This document shows, in pieces, positions 21,649 through 38,331 of a DNA stretch of 64,000 bases. The stretch spans positions 3,658,001 to 3,722,000 of the forward strand of contig JACCLO010000004.1 in NCBI GenBank assembly GCA_029448655.1, given 5' to 3'. Each line of letters opens with the position of its first letter. The first letter of the stretch is position 1. Under the pieces are notes generated by a model. The model saw only the letters and a list, made by a program, of their open reading frames with translations. It was not told the origin of the DNA and did no database searches. The position numbers and the translations under genes are program-made. The stretch is from Wolfiporia cocos. Lineage: Eukaryota > Basidiomycota > Agaricomycetes > Polyporales > Phaeolaceae.

Positions 21649-23474
21649 TCAGCCCATCACAACATCAACATCAACCTTCTCCTTTTCAAGCTCCCTACTC
21701 TTTGCAGCATACTGATTAGGATGCGTGACGCTCTCCCCGCCGCCCACTCCCTCGCCCTTCTTCACATCCTGCCGTGCATGTGTGATCTCGAATACTCGCG
21801 TGCACGCGACATGGTAATGGCCCGCTTTGACAGTGGCCATGATTTCGGGCAGGTCTGCTACGCTGAGGCCTTGCCCAGAGTACATCGAAAGCAGAGCCGT
21901 TTGCAGATTATCCCCAGAGAAGTGTCGGTATGGGCAGCCGTGCGAGTCGGCGGAGCCAGGCTGGTCTGACATGAGGATTTGTTGGCAGCTGTATAATGGC
22001 CAGAGTGAGATAGAGCTTGTGCAAAATGGGGTTGATTACTCACCTCTTTGCAGGGTAGTTTGCGCGTTTCCCCTCAAGTCCGTATGAGTGCCGGATATTG
22101 TACCGATACTCCTTGTTGAATTTATCGTCCTGTATATTGCTGAACGACTTGCGCCAGAACGCTATCGCCTCGTCTATCGACAGTCCGAGGACCTGTAAGG
22201 ATGGAATTGAACATGGGTCGCCTAGGGAACAAATCGGAAGACCTCACTTTCAAGAATAGGCCATATTGCAGGCGACCGAAGTGCTTGAGGTGGCGGTCCC
22301 TGCGCAACGTATCGTGGAGATTTCGCATGCACATCGGGAAGTGCTTGCGAGCTAGGTCGTCGACCATACCAGCTGTGATCTGATCACCGCTTCCTGCCTC
22401 TGCAGTGCTCCATTCGGATGACACGCCTGCGAGGAACCCTTGCGACAAGTTGTTGAGAATCGGTACAATCCTAGTATCCTCGTCCAATCTTGGGAGCGCT
22501 TTTGCAGTCATCTAGGCGAAATGTGAATGATATGTACTGAGAGCATAGAGTGGGCTCACATCCAAGGCCTTTGTGAGATTGGTTTGAAATTCCTGTAAAA
22601 TAATGCTGGACTGTTCTCGGGAGGGCACGTATGCATATCCACCCTTGAGGAAGACTCTGCGTCTCTCAACCAAGTCTGGCACACGGGTCCACTTAACCTA
22701 TGGCCACGATGAGATTGGTATTGGGTCGAAACGAATCCGCGGCGCACCTTGTAGTAACGCTCAGCACGCGTACTAGCCTCCTTGGACGATGTGGGAGATG
22801 CGGCGGCAAGTTCAGTCTCGTATTGTTTCCGTTCCTCATCGGAGACCTGCGGCCCATTAAAGGACGAATAGTGAGATTAACAGTTGTACGTTACTGGTAT
22901 CCAGTCGAAGTCTCTCGAGCTCAGAAACGCTTCCCGCTCGGAGTGCACATCAGAGTCGTAACGTACTCTGAACAGAGTGGTCTCTGCCTTCACAAAGCGT
23001 CGGCGCAGTTCTTCTCTGCAAGCCAGTCAATGGTGCACACCTACTAGAGCGACCAGAGCACTCACGAACGGCAGAACGCCAGCCTCAGAACGAAATGCCC
23101 AACATGATCCTTCCTCCTTTCAGCATCCCGATCTACCATGTGTGCGCCGGTACTGGCCAGTGGAAGGTACTTGGAGCATTGTTTTTCGGTAACTTCTTTC
23201 AGCTCTTCGTACGGTCGATTCCGCGCGAATGACGATTCAATCTCAGCAAGAACACGGAGACGGTCGAGTGCACAAATCTCAAACTCCTCAATAGTAATGT
23301 CTCCCTGAGGTGATATATCGTAACTGTCATGGAACTTCGCGTCAGCATGGACTACCTGTGTAAGCTGTGGACGTACAAATTGAGCCTGTGAGGATATTTC
23401 AATGTCGAGTGACGCTCTACTTGGCTAGTGCTCTGCTTTGAAGATGCAACTTTCCTGTCCACGGCGCTCTGCAT
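21649..23474 (-). CDS. PRI2: DNA primase large subunit
   Basis: Exons 23474-23377, 23323-23066, 23015-22895, 22846-22748, 22697-22560, 22511-22248, 22192-22044, 21988-21649; 488 aa from this start. Splicing restores [40 protein letters not shown]...[43 protein letters not shown] and [19 protein letters not shown]. The four iron-sulfur cysteines are present (339, 417, 434, 478 counted from the upstream ATG), in [20 protein letters not shown] and HVACTRVFE. Pri2 binds Pri1 and pol-alpha to start primers. An upstream in-frame ATG at 23594 would add 40 residues. I prefer 23474 because four ACGCGT boxes would otherwise fall inside or right at the coding start, and the remaining N-terminus matches the length of animal PRIM2. 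Confidence 0.93.
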
Positions 23475-23522
23475 GCTGGTATTTGTCGAGTGCAAGCGGA
23501 GAGAAGCGGAGGTAGAGCTGAA

Positions 23523-23609
23523 ACGCGTAATATGCGTTTGGGACGCGTTGAACGATTTGGATTTGACGCGTACCGTCACACCAAGACGCGACATGTCACA
23601 GTCACGCGT
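23523..23609. promoter_or_regulatory. Cluster of four MluI boxes (MCB) at the PRI2 start
   Basis: ACGCGT occurs at 23523-23528, 23543-23548, 23566-23571 and 23604-23609, plus a near-match at 23586, all within 87 bp. This is far denser than elsewhere in the window. DNA-replication genes including primase subunits are classic MBF targets in fungi (established knowledge), so this is probably the PRI2 G1/S control region (inference). Confidence 0.65.
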
Positions 23610-23919
23610 TCACGAGCAGCATTTCAGATTGATCAAGAGTTCACTGCGTTGACGTTGTTCGGCAGATACAGAACCGATCGAGACTCTGCGCGACGTAACG
23701 TATAGGTGCAACGTTATGGAGAGATATACACTGCGCCACAATAATGACGCAAGAGCGCATACAGTACGGTACAATGTGACACAGCCATAGGATACATAAT
23801 ATATGTACACCGGGGCAACATAAACCTACTGTGACAGATAGTTGCAGTTTACATAACATTTAACGGTCACATACGTGGCTCAAATTCGTAGCAGACGAGA
23901 TCGTGACGTCGTCGTAAGA
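23595..23919. other. Spacer between PRI2 promoter and 3' end of the disordered-protein gene
   Basis: About 325 bp of relatively AT-rich sequence with T/A runs and the outermost MCB at its edge. No gene seen. Confidence 0.45.
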
Positions 23920-26900
23920 TCATTCTTTAGGTGGCGGGCGACGCGTCACCTTAGGGCGTGTTGTCGTCTTCGCCGAGTTCGCCTCTGGATCCGTCTCAAA
24001 GGTCACGCCTGGCCGAGGCCGGCGACCACGCTCTTTCTGACCTTCTTCTTCGTTGTTCCTCCACTTCTCAGCCGCAGCAAGAGGGTCATGTTTCGGAAGT
24101 GGTGGCGATTGCCTTCCCACTGTCGAGCTCCTTGTGGAGTCAGCGCCAGTGATAATTGTGCTTGTCGGGGCCTATTCCGGATATTGTCAGTTCGCTAGGC
24201 ATGAAAATGAGCGTATTGGTAAACGTACAGTCGTACCATCCGTCGCTTCCATAGATGCTGCAGAGACAGTGTGGTGGCGTTTGGACAGCAGACGGAACGG
24301 TGTGAACATCCTCGACGCAGGGCCTTTTCCGCTGGCAACTTGTGCATGCACTTCTGGACCTGGTGCATTCGCTTTGAGCTGTTCACTTACATTTACCCGC
24401 ATCGTCTGGACCGAGATATAGTCCTGTGCCTCTCGCGCCACAGGGTTGACCGCAACAGAGCCAGCAGGCGCGGACTCCTTGCGACCACGTCTTGCAGCAG
24501 GCGCAGGCTCGCTGGTTCCCAGATGCTCTGTTTCCTTGGGCGGTGTAGATCGAGAGCGGCCAAAGAAGCGAGACAGGACACTTGGTTTACGAGATATCTT
24601 GTCCTTATCCTTGGCAGAGGTTTCCTTCTCCCTCGAGACGTGACGGGTAAGAGTTGCCGCATTAGGCGCGTGAGATGACTGCCTCGGTAATACGGACGGT
24701 GTCAACGATGAGGGCGTCCGTAGAGCGTCCTGATCCAGAGTATTGTTCGACATTGCTCGAGAGTCGGAGCGGGACTTGACATGACCGGAATAACCTGAAA
24801 TGCCAGTGCGGCCACGACTCGAGCTGTGATAAGGGTCGGATGCAGTCCGAGAATGTACTGAAGGCACGGGAGGGGTGGGATCAGGCCGGCGAGGAGCCGA
24901 CGCGGAGGAAACATTCTTACGTGAAGGCACTGGAGAGCCAGGCGTCCCTTTTGGAGCCGTCGAGACGCTCTGGTATTGACGTGCACTAACACTAGGAGCT
25001 GGAGATGGGGCAGTCCGTGAAGGCATCCGCTGCCCTGGTGCCATGTCTTGGAAACGTATGGAAGGTTCGGTCGTGCTAGAATGCACTGTGCGATACGCTC
25101 CAGCTTGATGAGGTGGTGCCCCTGACTCCGCCATATATCGCGGCGCATGGGCCGCGTGCTCGTGTGATGCGGTCGGAGCGCCTGTAGGAGCAGTAGGACG
25201 CGATGATTGAGTTGGAACAGGAACGGCAGGTGCGAATAAATACTTCTCCGAAGAGGTGTTCGTTGGAGGCGGGTATGCAGCTGGTGCTGGAGAGCGGTAT
25301 CGAGTGTTGTCAGGGTATCCTGTAGATACATTAGAAGGTCGTGCAGTTGGATTCGTGTCAGTGCGTAATGGGGCATTTGCCTGAGCATTAGATTGATACG
25401 TGAGAGATTGCTGAGATGAATTCGCAGGAAAGGGCCCGTTCTGCCCCGCTGAATGTGGGATGGTGTCGTTGGAACCATTGCGATGATACAGCCGCGCCGA
25501 CGAAGATTGTCTGGGTGTGGAATTCAAGGGCGGCGCATTAGCACTCGCGGGAGATCGGGTGAGATTCGCCTGAGCATACTGCGCAGGAGAGTAACCAGAG
25601 GTATTAATGGGCTGGTCGAAAGATATAATGGGCATTGGGTTGGGCTGTCGTGCAGGTGACTGGTAAGGTCGCTCCGCTTTGGAATCCACGCCGACCTCTG
25701 CAACCGATCCAGCAGCTTTCTGAGCAGGTGCGTACATCGTACGCAGAGGGGAAGGTTGCGCAGGTGTCGTCTCAAATGTCGTCTGCGCCACGGTCACCAC
25801 TTGCGGTCCTGAGGGCAGAATGGCAGGCGACTTCGGAGACCGTACATCATCCTTCTGACTTGGAACGGTTGATGTCGCATACTGAACGGTGACATCTGCA
25901 GGCTGCAAGGATTGAACGGCTGCCCCGTCGTCCAGCTGAGCACGGGCAACGTTTGGTCCCGGAGGATTCACACTCGTTGCGGAGCCATTTGCATTTGCCA
26001 GTTCAAGTGGCACCATCGCAGATAGAGGAGGCGACTGCTGGGTGTCCAGACTGGGTCGGCGCGGAGGCGTCGGGGACTGTAACGACGCTTCCACGATTGC
26101 GGGGCTCGAGTTGTTCGGAACAGCATACGGCCGCTTAGTATGCGCGTGCGCTCGGCTTTCATGCCTCTGGTCTGTCGCAGTACTGCGCATATAACCAGGT
26201 TGCTGATCCAATGAACGAGATCTTTGTGACGTCGTTGCCTGACGAACATCTGACACCACAGGATAGGTATCGTGGCGACGATGATGTGCCGTCACAGCAG
26301 GACGCAAGATCCCTTCAACCGATCGGATGGCCCTTTGTACTGGATGCAGGAAACTGGTGGAACTAGCGGAATCTTGGGGGTTGGCACTAGAGGCAGGCGT
26401 GGGCTGAATGGGGACAGCCGCCTGCTGCGCACCAGCGTTCGACGTATGTGATCGTTTGGCCGCATCGTGTCGACCATTCACTTGAGCAGAGGACGATGTT
26501 CCAGGTGGACCACCTAGTTGGGCGAGCGGGTTCTGGCCCGCTAGCTGTTGTGCATGGGGCGTCGCGGCCTGCGGTGCAGGACGCTCTGCATGAGCCGGTA
26601 TGTGTACACGGTTTACCGCTCCAGTGCTCGACGATTTTGGAATCAAGGCCGGCGTTTGAACATCCGCAGGCCCCTGCCCAGCTCGAATGCTGACTATCTG
26701 TGCTGTGTCACGTTGAACAGGTGAACCTACAGGTATGCTGGCTTGACCGTATGGCCCAACGGGAGTATGCGTCTGAGTTCCGTATGTCGGCAACTGTGCG
26801 GTTCCCGGTCGTTGGAGAGGAGATTCCCTATTCCGCGATGACTGCCTTGTCTACAAGATAACATGAGTAAATCTCCTAAAGTGACTATATGCGGCTTACG

Positions 26901-28475
26901 GGGTGGCTATATGTCTCCTGCTGGGATGCCGAAGCGTACGTCTCAGCTGTTGCAGAATGTCCCACTGGTTCACTTGAAGCCAGAACCTTCGATTGACCAG
27001 AAGTCGCGCCATACGCACGGCTAGCGTTCCGCTGTGTCACAACATGTTAACCAGCGCCTCCAAACACGAATAGCTACTCACACGCTCTCGCATACTCCCT
27101 CGTTCGGTATCACTGCCTGAATGGCCCGACGGACGACCGTCGCCATGCTGCTCGCGTATAGCATGCCGGCGGTCCGCAGATCGGTACTATTATGCGACGT
27201 CAGGACAATGTAAACGCGTCAATGGAGACACCCACGCGCTCCCTCCCCGACGGTTCCTGCTCGCTGCTCGACATTCCCGAGTCCTGACCGCTTTGTTGCC
27301 CATTGCCGCGGTCTCGCCGTAGGCGGTGATGCCGTACGGAGTTCTTGTCGTGATCCGACGAGTGTATTGGCACTGCCTGTGGGGCCAAGCTTGAGTCGGA
27401 CGGCCGACGTGCATGAACATGGCCAGCTGGTTCCGTTCGTACAGTGGTATGCGCAGACTGATTCAGATCTGCGGGCGGTACTATCTGATACTGGCCAGCT
27501 CGACCAGCATGTCGGCCCTACAATATATGTGAGCAAGGTTGAGCGCCCGAACATAACCGCACGTACGATTGTTGCCGCTGACGGTCTGTCATCAGCGTAA
27601 GGGCGATGTTGTGCCGCCGGCGAACTCGGGGTATACGCCTGGAACACGGGAGCATTCTCGCGCTCAACTGTTCTGCGTTCTTGCCTCCTCCGGGAATCAT
27701 AAGCCCTAGACCTTTCCTCTCTCTCGCTGTCCTTGTCCTTGCTAGATCGGTCCCTCTCCTTCTCCCTCTCTCCCCGGCGCTCTCTGTCCCTCTCTCTTTC
27801 TCGTTGCTTCTCTGCATCCTTCTGCCTCTGCCTCTCCCTTTCCTTCTCCTCTCTCCTGCGCTGCTGATCTGCTTCTCTGTCTGTGTCGCGATCGCGGTAC
27901 CGCTTGGACGATGCGTCGAGATCGCGTGCAGTCTCCGCGGGACCCATCCAGTGCGTGTGCGTCGGTGCCGGTGCCTGAGCCGGAGCAGCAGCACTACGAG
28001 GTTGTTCGCTAGGCCGGGAGTGCTTGCCCTCCTCTAGAAGCGCTGTGTACTCATTCAATGACCGTGGGTTGTGTCTGTGCGCTTTTCTTCTTCCGTCCGT
28101 GCGTACATCACCGGAAAACGACGCGTCGTACGTCCGTGACCGCGAAGTCGATGCCGGAGCAGCATTCCACGTCGCGTAGTTCTGAGACTGAGCCGGCTTA
28201 TACGGGGGTGCTATGGGTGGTGCTGCAGAAGACTGTTGCTTGGTCGAGGACTTGTGTTGAACACCATCATGCTCGGGAAAACCCAACATGCCCGCGGCAT
28301 TGGGCGTATTGGATGAGTAGTGCCTTCGGTATTCGTCCGTACTGGCTGTAGGATCTATATTATGGCGCTGCGTCGTCGCCATAGTCCGTCGCGGTTGGTC
28401 GGAGTCAGATTTCCATAATAGAGGGCCGTCGTGTCTGGAAAGAGTAGTGGTCGTCCGTTGGCGGCTCCCGGACAT
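23920..28475 (-). CDS. Large intrinsically disordered protein of unknown function
   Basis: Exons 28475-27567, 27517-27236, 27186-27082, 27031-26900, 26850-24229, 24171-23920; 1433 aa, all phases zero. No known domain was recognised. Residues ~185-275 form a highly charged Arg/Glu/Asp/Lys tract (repeats of RER, RDRE, KERD), possibly a single long helix. The central ~900 residues are Pro/Ser/Ala/Gln/Thr-rich with scattered YxxP-like words. Near the C-terminus are short conserved-looking pieces (KPSVLSRFFGRSRSTPP, RMFTPFRLLSKRHHTVSAASME) that could be binding motifs. The end is basic (RRPRPGVTFETDPEAN, then RRPPPKE). It is on the same strand as PRI2, NSE1 and PS synthase. A later ATG at 28382 is also possible. 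Consistent zero-phase splicing and uniform composition argue it is one real gene; function cannot be inferred. Confidence 0.75.
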
Positions 28476-30101
28476 GCCCAGGCGTCAAATGCGATTCCAC
28501 GCACTCTTGAAGCGAATAAGTAGAGGATTGAGGGGAACGAACGGAATGTATACAATGAGGACGGGGGAACTCGAGGGCTATAAAACACTAAGGAGCTATA
28601 AAACAAGCGAGGAACAGGGCGCAGACATGAGGCAGAAACTTGTTCTCAAGTTGATCCACTTATAACATCTGCAGCGCGCGAGCGCTGGTATGTTACGCTC
28701 ATCTTCCCAATCGCAGCACTTGTAGCTCCTGTACTACAGTGGGTCGACGATTTCCCCTCGCCCATTTAGGCCCGGTCCTTTGCATTAGCTTTCATCCCTG
28801 GAACGTACCAGCTCCTGAGCTACGATCATAGAACGGGCGAAAGGACCACAATTGCATAGCTTTGGTTCAGCATTGGCCCAGAGCGTCTCCAACGAAGCTT
28901 CAGTTAGAAATAGACGGTGAGCGCCTCGTGTCAATGTGTGGTCGGTGCACATTGGATTCGGAGGCATCCTAGGTCCGATTGTGCACTAGCAATTAGCCCA
29001 GCCAGGTACCAGGAGTAACGCAGAAAAGTGAGTATTCAAGCTGAAAATAAACAGGATCCTCGCCAAATCTTGTTGGGATTGGACAGATAGAAACCGCGTA
29101 TCGAGATACAGCAATCGCGAGCAGAGTGACTGCGAGCCGTTCAACACAACGATCTGATCGTCAAAAGATCAAAAATCTCAGTATACATGTTTCAAAATAA
29201 AGAAACAACACATTCGTTGCAGCAGTTTAAACTTGCAATTGCCTATACCGTTGCGGTGCTTGTAACACCTCCCAAAGCACATCGGATTTCGCGACATCTT
29301 GAGCTCGTAGCAAGAGCATAAATATAACATTATGATTTCATACAGAGTACGAAAGATTATATGTACCATACATGCAGCTGAGGTTCCGGGTGTAGGTGAG
29401 ATGTAAGCCGGGAGTGGTATATGATAATGCCACAGATAGGACAGTGTCTCCAGCACTCCGGCGATGCAACGTCGGGATTGGAAGATGGGGCAGGACCCCA
29501 CTGCACGATCCCAAGACAGGAACGCGCAGTAATCCGCATCCGACAGCTTGCTCTTACACGATTTTGACTCATTACCGACAGTAGACAGCGGAAAGGCTGG
29601 TGGAAGATGAACTTCCCTGTCGAGACAATTTAAGGATCGTGTGGTAGTGGTGGTGATTGAGAGCGTGCGGCCCTTCAAACCTCGCGCACTGCAGCTATAC
29701 TCGAAACAGGCCGGAACGTTCTAGAGAAGATTCAGACATGCTTCCAGTGCGGTGCAGGCGTGAGAGTCAAGCAAGATAGTCGTAGGAGAACGAAGGCTCA
29801 GGCAGCGAGCAAAAGAGTTTTATAGCGCGCACACAGGCGCGCGCCTGACTAAGACGCATTTTTACCACGGCATTCTTAGCACGGCTCCGCCCGGCGGTAC
29901 ACAGCTGCGACCAGTGCTCATCATCTTGCGTATCATTCGCGTGCACGCCTCGTCGTCCGCTCTTCCAACCTGTCTTAGTAGATCGCGCAAGCGTTTAACG
30001 ATAATCGGTCGTTGTACAGGGTTCAACGTGGGATGGTGAGCAACGATCGTCCGCTCCCGTACCGCGGAATCTGACTGGGGCGTGCGTCATAGAGCGACAC
30101 A
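28476..30101. other. 1.6 kb divergent intergenic region
   Basis: This separates the start of the disordered-protein gene (minus) from the USP7 gene (plus), so both promoters lie within. It is AT-richer than its flanks. An open frame at about 29178-29678 (minus) and an overlapping one containing CWRHCPIC have no supporting exon structure or family resemblance, and I do not call them. An 11-bp direct repeat is listed separately. Confidence 0.5.
28577..28605. repeat. Direct repeat GCTATAAAACA, two copies 18 bp apart
   Basis: The same 11-mer occurs at 28577-28587 and 28595-28605, about 100 bp upstream of the minus-strand gene. It contains TATAAAA on the plus strand, but the nearest downstream plus-strand gene is 1.5 kb away, so a TATA-box role is doubtful. 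Confidence 0.6.
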
Positions 30102-34371
<4,270 letters not shown>

Positions 34372-34633
34372 ATGTACTAACCTGTACCGATATGTGTGAC
34401 GGATAGGATTGTTCGGTTGGCTTCGGTTTCTCATCCATGTACTTTCACTGTTTTAACTCTGTATAACCTGCTATAGACGAGGGCGAACAATGCTCCCGAT
34501 CTCAGCTGCGATATGTCCACTACGAAGGTCAAGGGGCATAATAAGTATCTGTATATTTACTTGCGCCTCTTCGCCTTTTTGGCAGACTGACCGGGGTGCT
34601 GTGAGTGGGAACGCTCTCAGAAGGCTAGGTGGA

Positions 34634-35469
34634 TCATACCGATTTCGATGGCGTCCGAGGAGAGTTGGGTGACGTAGAACCTTCGCCGTCGCTCAAAACG
34701 CTCTCTGCGCCTGCGCTGAGAGCTGTCGAGCCGTTATTTGGCTTGTCGGATCCTAATACTTCCGGCAGCGACGGAGCGGGCGGTTTTTGAGGAGTGTTGG
34801 GAGCTGACGCTGAGGGGGACGTCACTGCCAGCTTCGCGTTCGGATCGGCGGGGATTGCGGTGACCCGTCCATATTTCCGCGCTGGACATAATGTCAGAGA
34901 AGCAATTGTACATGTAGGCTCAATACATACAATTTGCCTGCCGCATGGCGGGGATCTGCTCCAGGGTTTGGCGCATTCTTTCATTGTGCATCATTTCGGT
35001 CGCGGTCTGGAAGATGATTTGTCCCCATCCCTCTACAAAGGTGTTCGCTTCCGCAACCACCTCCAGGATCTCTGCTTCGAGCTCCTTCTCCGCCGCCAGC
35101 AGGCTATTCCACAAGTCGTCGCCAATCGAGCCCTTCTGTAGGAGGACCTGGAGGGCGGGCTTGTCTTCTCTTAGACGGATGATCCTGGACACATCCGTCA
35201 TGGCACGGCGAACGAGAGCTGCCTTGAGCAGACTCTCTGGGGCAGGCGGATCCGTCCTCTGCAGAAGTGTCACATAGAGGTCGCGTTCACGATGCCGCGG
35301 GAAATATGGCTCGTAGACTTTGTCTGCGAGTATGACACGTCAGGGCCTGCACGCCGCGCCTGCGAAATAGACACATACTGGCGTTGCGTCGCCTGTAGAA
35401 CGAGCTGAAGATGAACAGGCTACCAAAGACAATGAAGACATATAGTACCGGAACCAGGACCGAGGCCAT
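34634..35469 (-). CDS. SEC66: Sec66/Sec71-like ER translocon component
   Basis: Exons 35469-35379, 35323-34931, 34881-34634; 243 aa. The protein opens with one transmembrane segment (VLVPVLYVFIVFGSLFIF, ~4-21) followed by the basic FYRRR stop-transfer. Next come KVYEPYFPRHRERDLY, LLKAALVRRAM and the helical VLLQKGSIGDDLWNSL and LEVVAEANTFVEGWG region that defines the Sec66 family. The last ~80 residues are a Pro/Ser-rich disordered tail. Sec66 is part of the Sec62/63 complex for post-translational protein import into the ER. Intron phases (1 and 1) close exactly. It is head-to-head with citrate synthase (598 bp) and convergent with UBP15 (262 bp). Confidence 0.93.
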
Positions 35470-36067
35470 GGTCGGATGAGGAGGAGTGTCGTCGCGTAGA
35501 TTTGCTGGCGTGTCGTCGGTCGCGTGTTTGACTGCCTAATCGGGATGCCACAGCTCCCTCGAAGCGCGCAGATCGACGGTTTCGATTGGCGCCCATTGAG
35601 GACGGAAGCCAACGGCAAGCCACTTTGTGATTCTTTCCGTTCGCAGCGGACAACACTGAAGCATCTCTCTTTTTGTTTGCATATCGTCTGTGTACCCTCT
35701 CAGTCATTCATTGACAAGCATTTTAAATTTTCGAGCTTATTTCATGCACCTCGGTACAGAATAGCGAGCTCTCGTCCGCTGGTGCTCCGTTCTGTGCGCA
35801 AGTCCTGCGTAAACCTTCCACCGCCGCTATCCTTGATCCAGCACCTGAATGGCGCACCCAAGTGACGAGGTCGCAAACCGGTGGTAGCCGGAGCGGTCTC
35901 GATCGGAGCACGTGGTGATGGATGCTTCCCCAGAAATTACCCCAGATTTAAGCCTAAGACAAGCGGGGTAAGCCAAGGAGCGTCGAGCCTGTCAACGTCT
36001 CGCAATCACCCCTTTAACTCCCTCATATTGCTCCAATCCCTCCTGAGCGGAGCCTCCAGAGGTCAGG
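35470..36067. promoter_or_regulatory. Divergent promoter region of SEC66 and citrate synthase
   Basis: About 600 bp between two start codons pointing outward; both promoters must be here. No specific element was recognised. Confidence 0.5.
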
Positions 36068-38331
36068 ATGTTCTCTCGCAGTTCTCTCGTCGCAAAGTCG
36101 CTCTCCAGGCACGTCGCTGCTCACCAAAGGCGATTTGCTTCCACAAAGGTTAGCAGCTGCTACAGCAGCGATTGATATGTTTGCTCAATCCTGCTGTAGA
36201 CCATTAAGGAGGCTCTTGGGGAGGTCATTCCAGCGAAGCAGGCTAGGCTGAGGCAATTTGTGAGTGCGACGTCGCGTAGGCACGCGCTGCCAACTCATGT
36301 GTGGCGCAGAAAGCGGAACATGGACAAGCAGTTTTAGGGGAAGTTAAGGTAGCGTTATGAAACGAAAACACATGTTTGTGCTGCGATTAATCTCCACCAG
36401 GTCGAACATGTCATAGGAGGCATGAGAGGCTTGAAAGCCATGCTATGGGAGTCGTCAGTCCTGGACCCTATGGAGGCAAGTCTCATTGTCCGTAGTGCGA
36501 TTTCGCTATTTAACGTCGAGCGTACAGGGTATCCGGTTCCATGGCCTGACTATCCCCGACTGCCAAAAGGTGCTTCCTGCAGCGCCCGGCGGCAAGGAGA
36601 TCATCGCGGAGAGCATGCTCTGGCTCTTGCTCACTGGGAAGGTCCCCACGGAGGCTGAGACGCGCCAGCTATCTCGCGAGCTCGCAGAGCGTGGCGAGCT
36701 GCCCGACTACATAGTTCAGTTGCTCGACTCGTACGTCTGCCATCGGCCGAGTCGTGCCACTTTCATTCATTTTTTGATAGACTACCCACAACATTACATC
36801 CAATGACGCAACTCGGCATGGCCGTGGCGGCGCTAAACAAGGAGAGCGCGTTTGCCGCCGCATACGAACGCGGCATCAAGAAGAGCGAGTACTGGACCTA
36901 CGCGCTCGAAGACAGCCTGAACCTCCTCGCGCGCCTTCCCGCGATTGCTGCGCGCATCTTCCGGAATGTTTACGCCCCCGAAAAGCCGATCGCGTCGCTT
37001 GACAAGGACCTGGACCTTGTCGGTCAGTCTAGACGTTTGGCGCCGCCCCGTGTGACGAGTTACTCACCGCAGTTATTTTGGCAGGCAATTACGTGAACAT
37101 GCTGGGATACGGCGACAACCAAGACCTGACTGAGTATCTGAGATTGTATATCGCGATTCATGGCGACCACGAAGGCGGGAACGCGTCGGCGCACACTGCT
37201 CGTGAGTATGCAGTGCGCATTTGGATTGGGGTACTGACGTGCACATGTGTCGTGTGCCGCAGACCTGGTCGGTTCTACGCTCTCTGACCCATATCTCGCG
37301 TATTCCGCTGCTCTGTTCGCTCTCGCCGGGCCGTTGCACGGGTAAGCTTGAGTGCGCTGTTCCTGACCCGCTGTTCAGATTGAATGACACTGCCGCAGTC
37401 TGGCCAACCAGGAGGTGCTGAGATGGCAGCTCAACATGCAAAAGGAGATCGGTGACAACGTCTCACATGACGATATCAAAGAGTTCCTATGGCGAACTCT
37501 GAAGAGTGGTCAGGTTGTCCCCGGGTCAGCTACAATTCGTCGCAGTACTATAGCGACGTGCTGATGTATGACTTCATCCAGATACGGTCACGGGGTTCTG
37601 AGGAATCCGGACCCGCGATTCATTGCTCTTCAGCAGTTCTGTGAGACTCGTCCTGAGTTGCTGAAGGACCCTGTAATTCAGCTTGTCAAAAAGGTAAGCA
37701 CTTGGCCCTACAGGTTCACAGGAGGCGCTCATTACGCTGCCATAGACATATGACGTTGCTCCAGCTGTTCTCAAGGAGCACGGCAAGGTCAGTTGGTTAG
37801 TACGCGCATCGCCAGATCTCAAAGACTTAGCGTCTGTGTTGTCAGACAAAAAACCCATACCCGAACGTGGATGCTGCATCAGGTTTGAAACTGTGATCGT
37901 GATGTTCAACACTTGATTAACAAATGCGTGACAGGATGTGTTCTGTACCACTATGGGCTGACACAATTCAAGGTGCGTTGTGCGATGGCTTCCGACAGCG
38001 CCTTCGCCTGAATAATTTGGCGTAGTACTACACCGTTATTTTCGGCGTGTCTCGAGGTATTTGACCGTAACACGTTCGCGAGATCTCGTTTGGTACTCAC
38101 CTCGTCTATCAGCGCTCGGAGCTATCACGCAGCTTGTGTGGGCTAGAGGTGCGTTCAACAAGTTGGTATTTCTTGCAACCACTAGTACTGATTGTCTTGT
38201 GTTTCCAGCTCTCGGTCTTCCGATTGAGCGGCCTAAATGTGAGTGAAACAGATTTTACCGCGTTGTTAATGCTGAAGTGGTTGCTAGCGCTGTCGATGGA
38301 TGCCATGGAGAGTATCATCAAGAGCTCATAA
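36068..38331 (+). CDS. CIT1: Citrate synthase, mitochondrial
   Basis: Seventeen exons: 36068-36148, 36200-36259, 36310-36348, 36401-36475, 36528-36730, 36781-37022, 37085-37201, 37263-37341, 37399-37524, 37582-37693, 37746-37787, 37846-37882, 37935-37972, 38026-38056, 38113-38148, 38209-38238, 38288-38331; 463 aa. The first ~27 residues form an amphipathic Arg/Ser-rich presequence ([14 protein letters not shown]...QRRFAST). Family landmarks: [56 protein letters not shown] (catalytic-region His) and [13 protein letters not shown] (substrate-binding His and Arg). The C-terminus ends AMESIIKSS. It condenses acetyl-CoA and oxaloacetate in the matrix. Intron 4 has a consensus GC donor (GAG|GCAAGT at 36476). 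Intron density is unusually high, with exons of 30-44 nt towards the 3' end. Confidence 0.96.

Noticed and set aside
29178..29678. 166-codon open frame on the minus strand, and an overlapping one with CWRHCPIC.
   Set aside because: Cys spacing does not continue into a zinc-finger pattern and there is no supporting exon structure.
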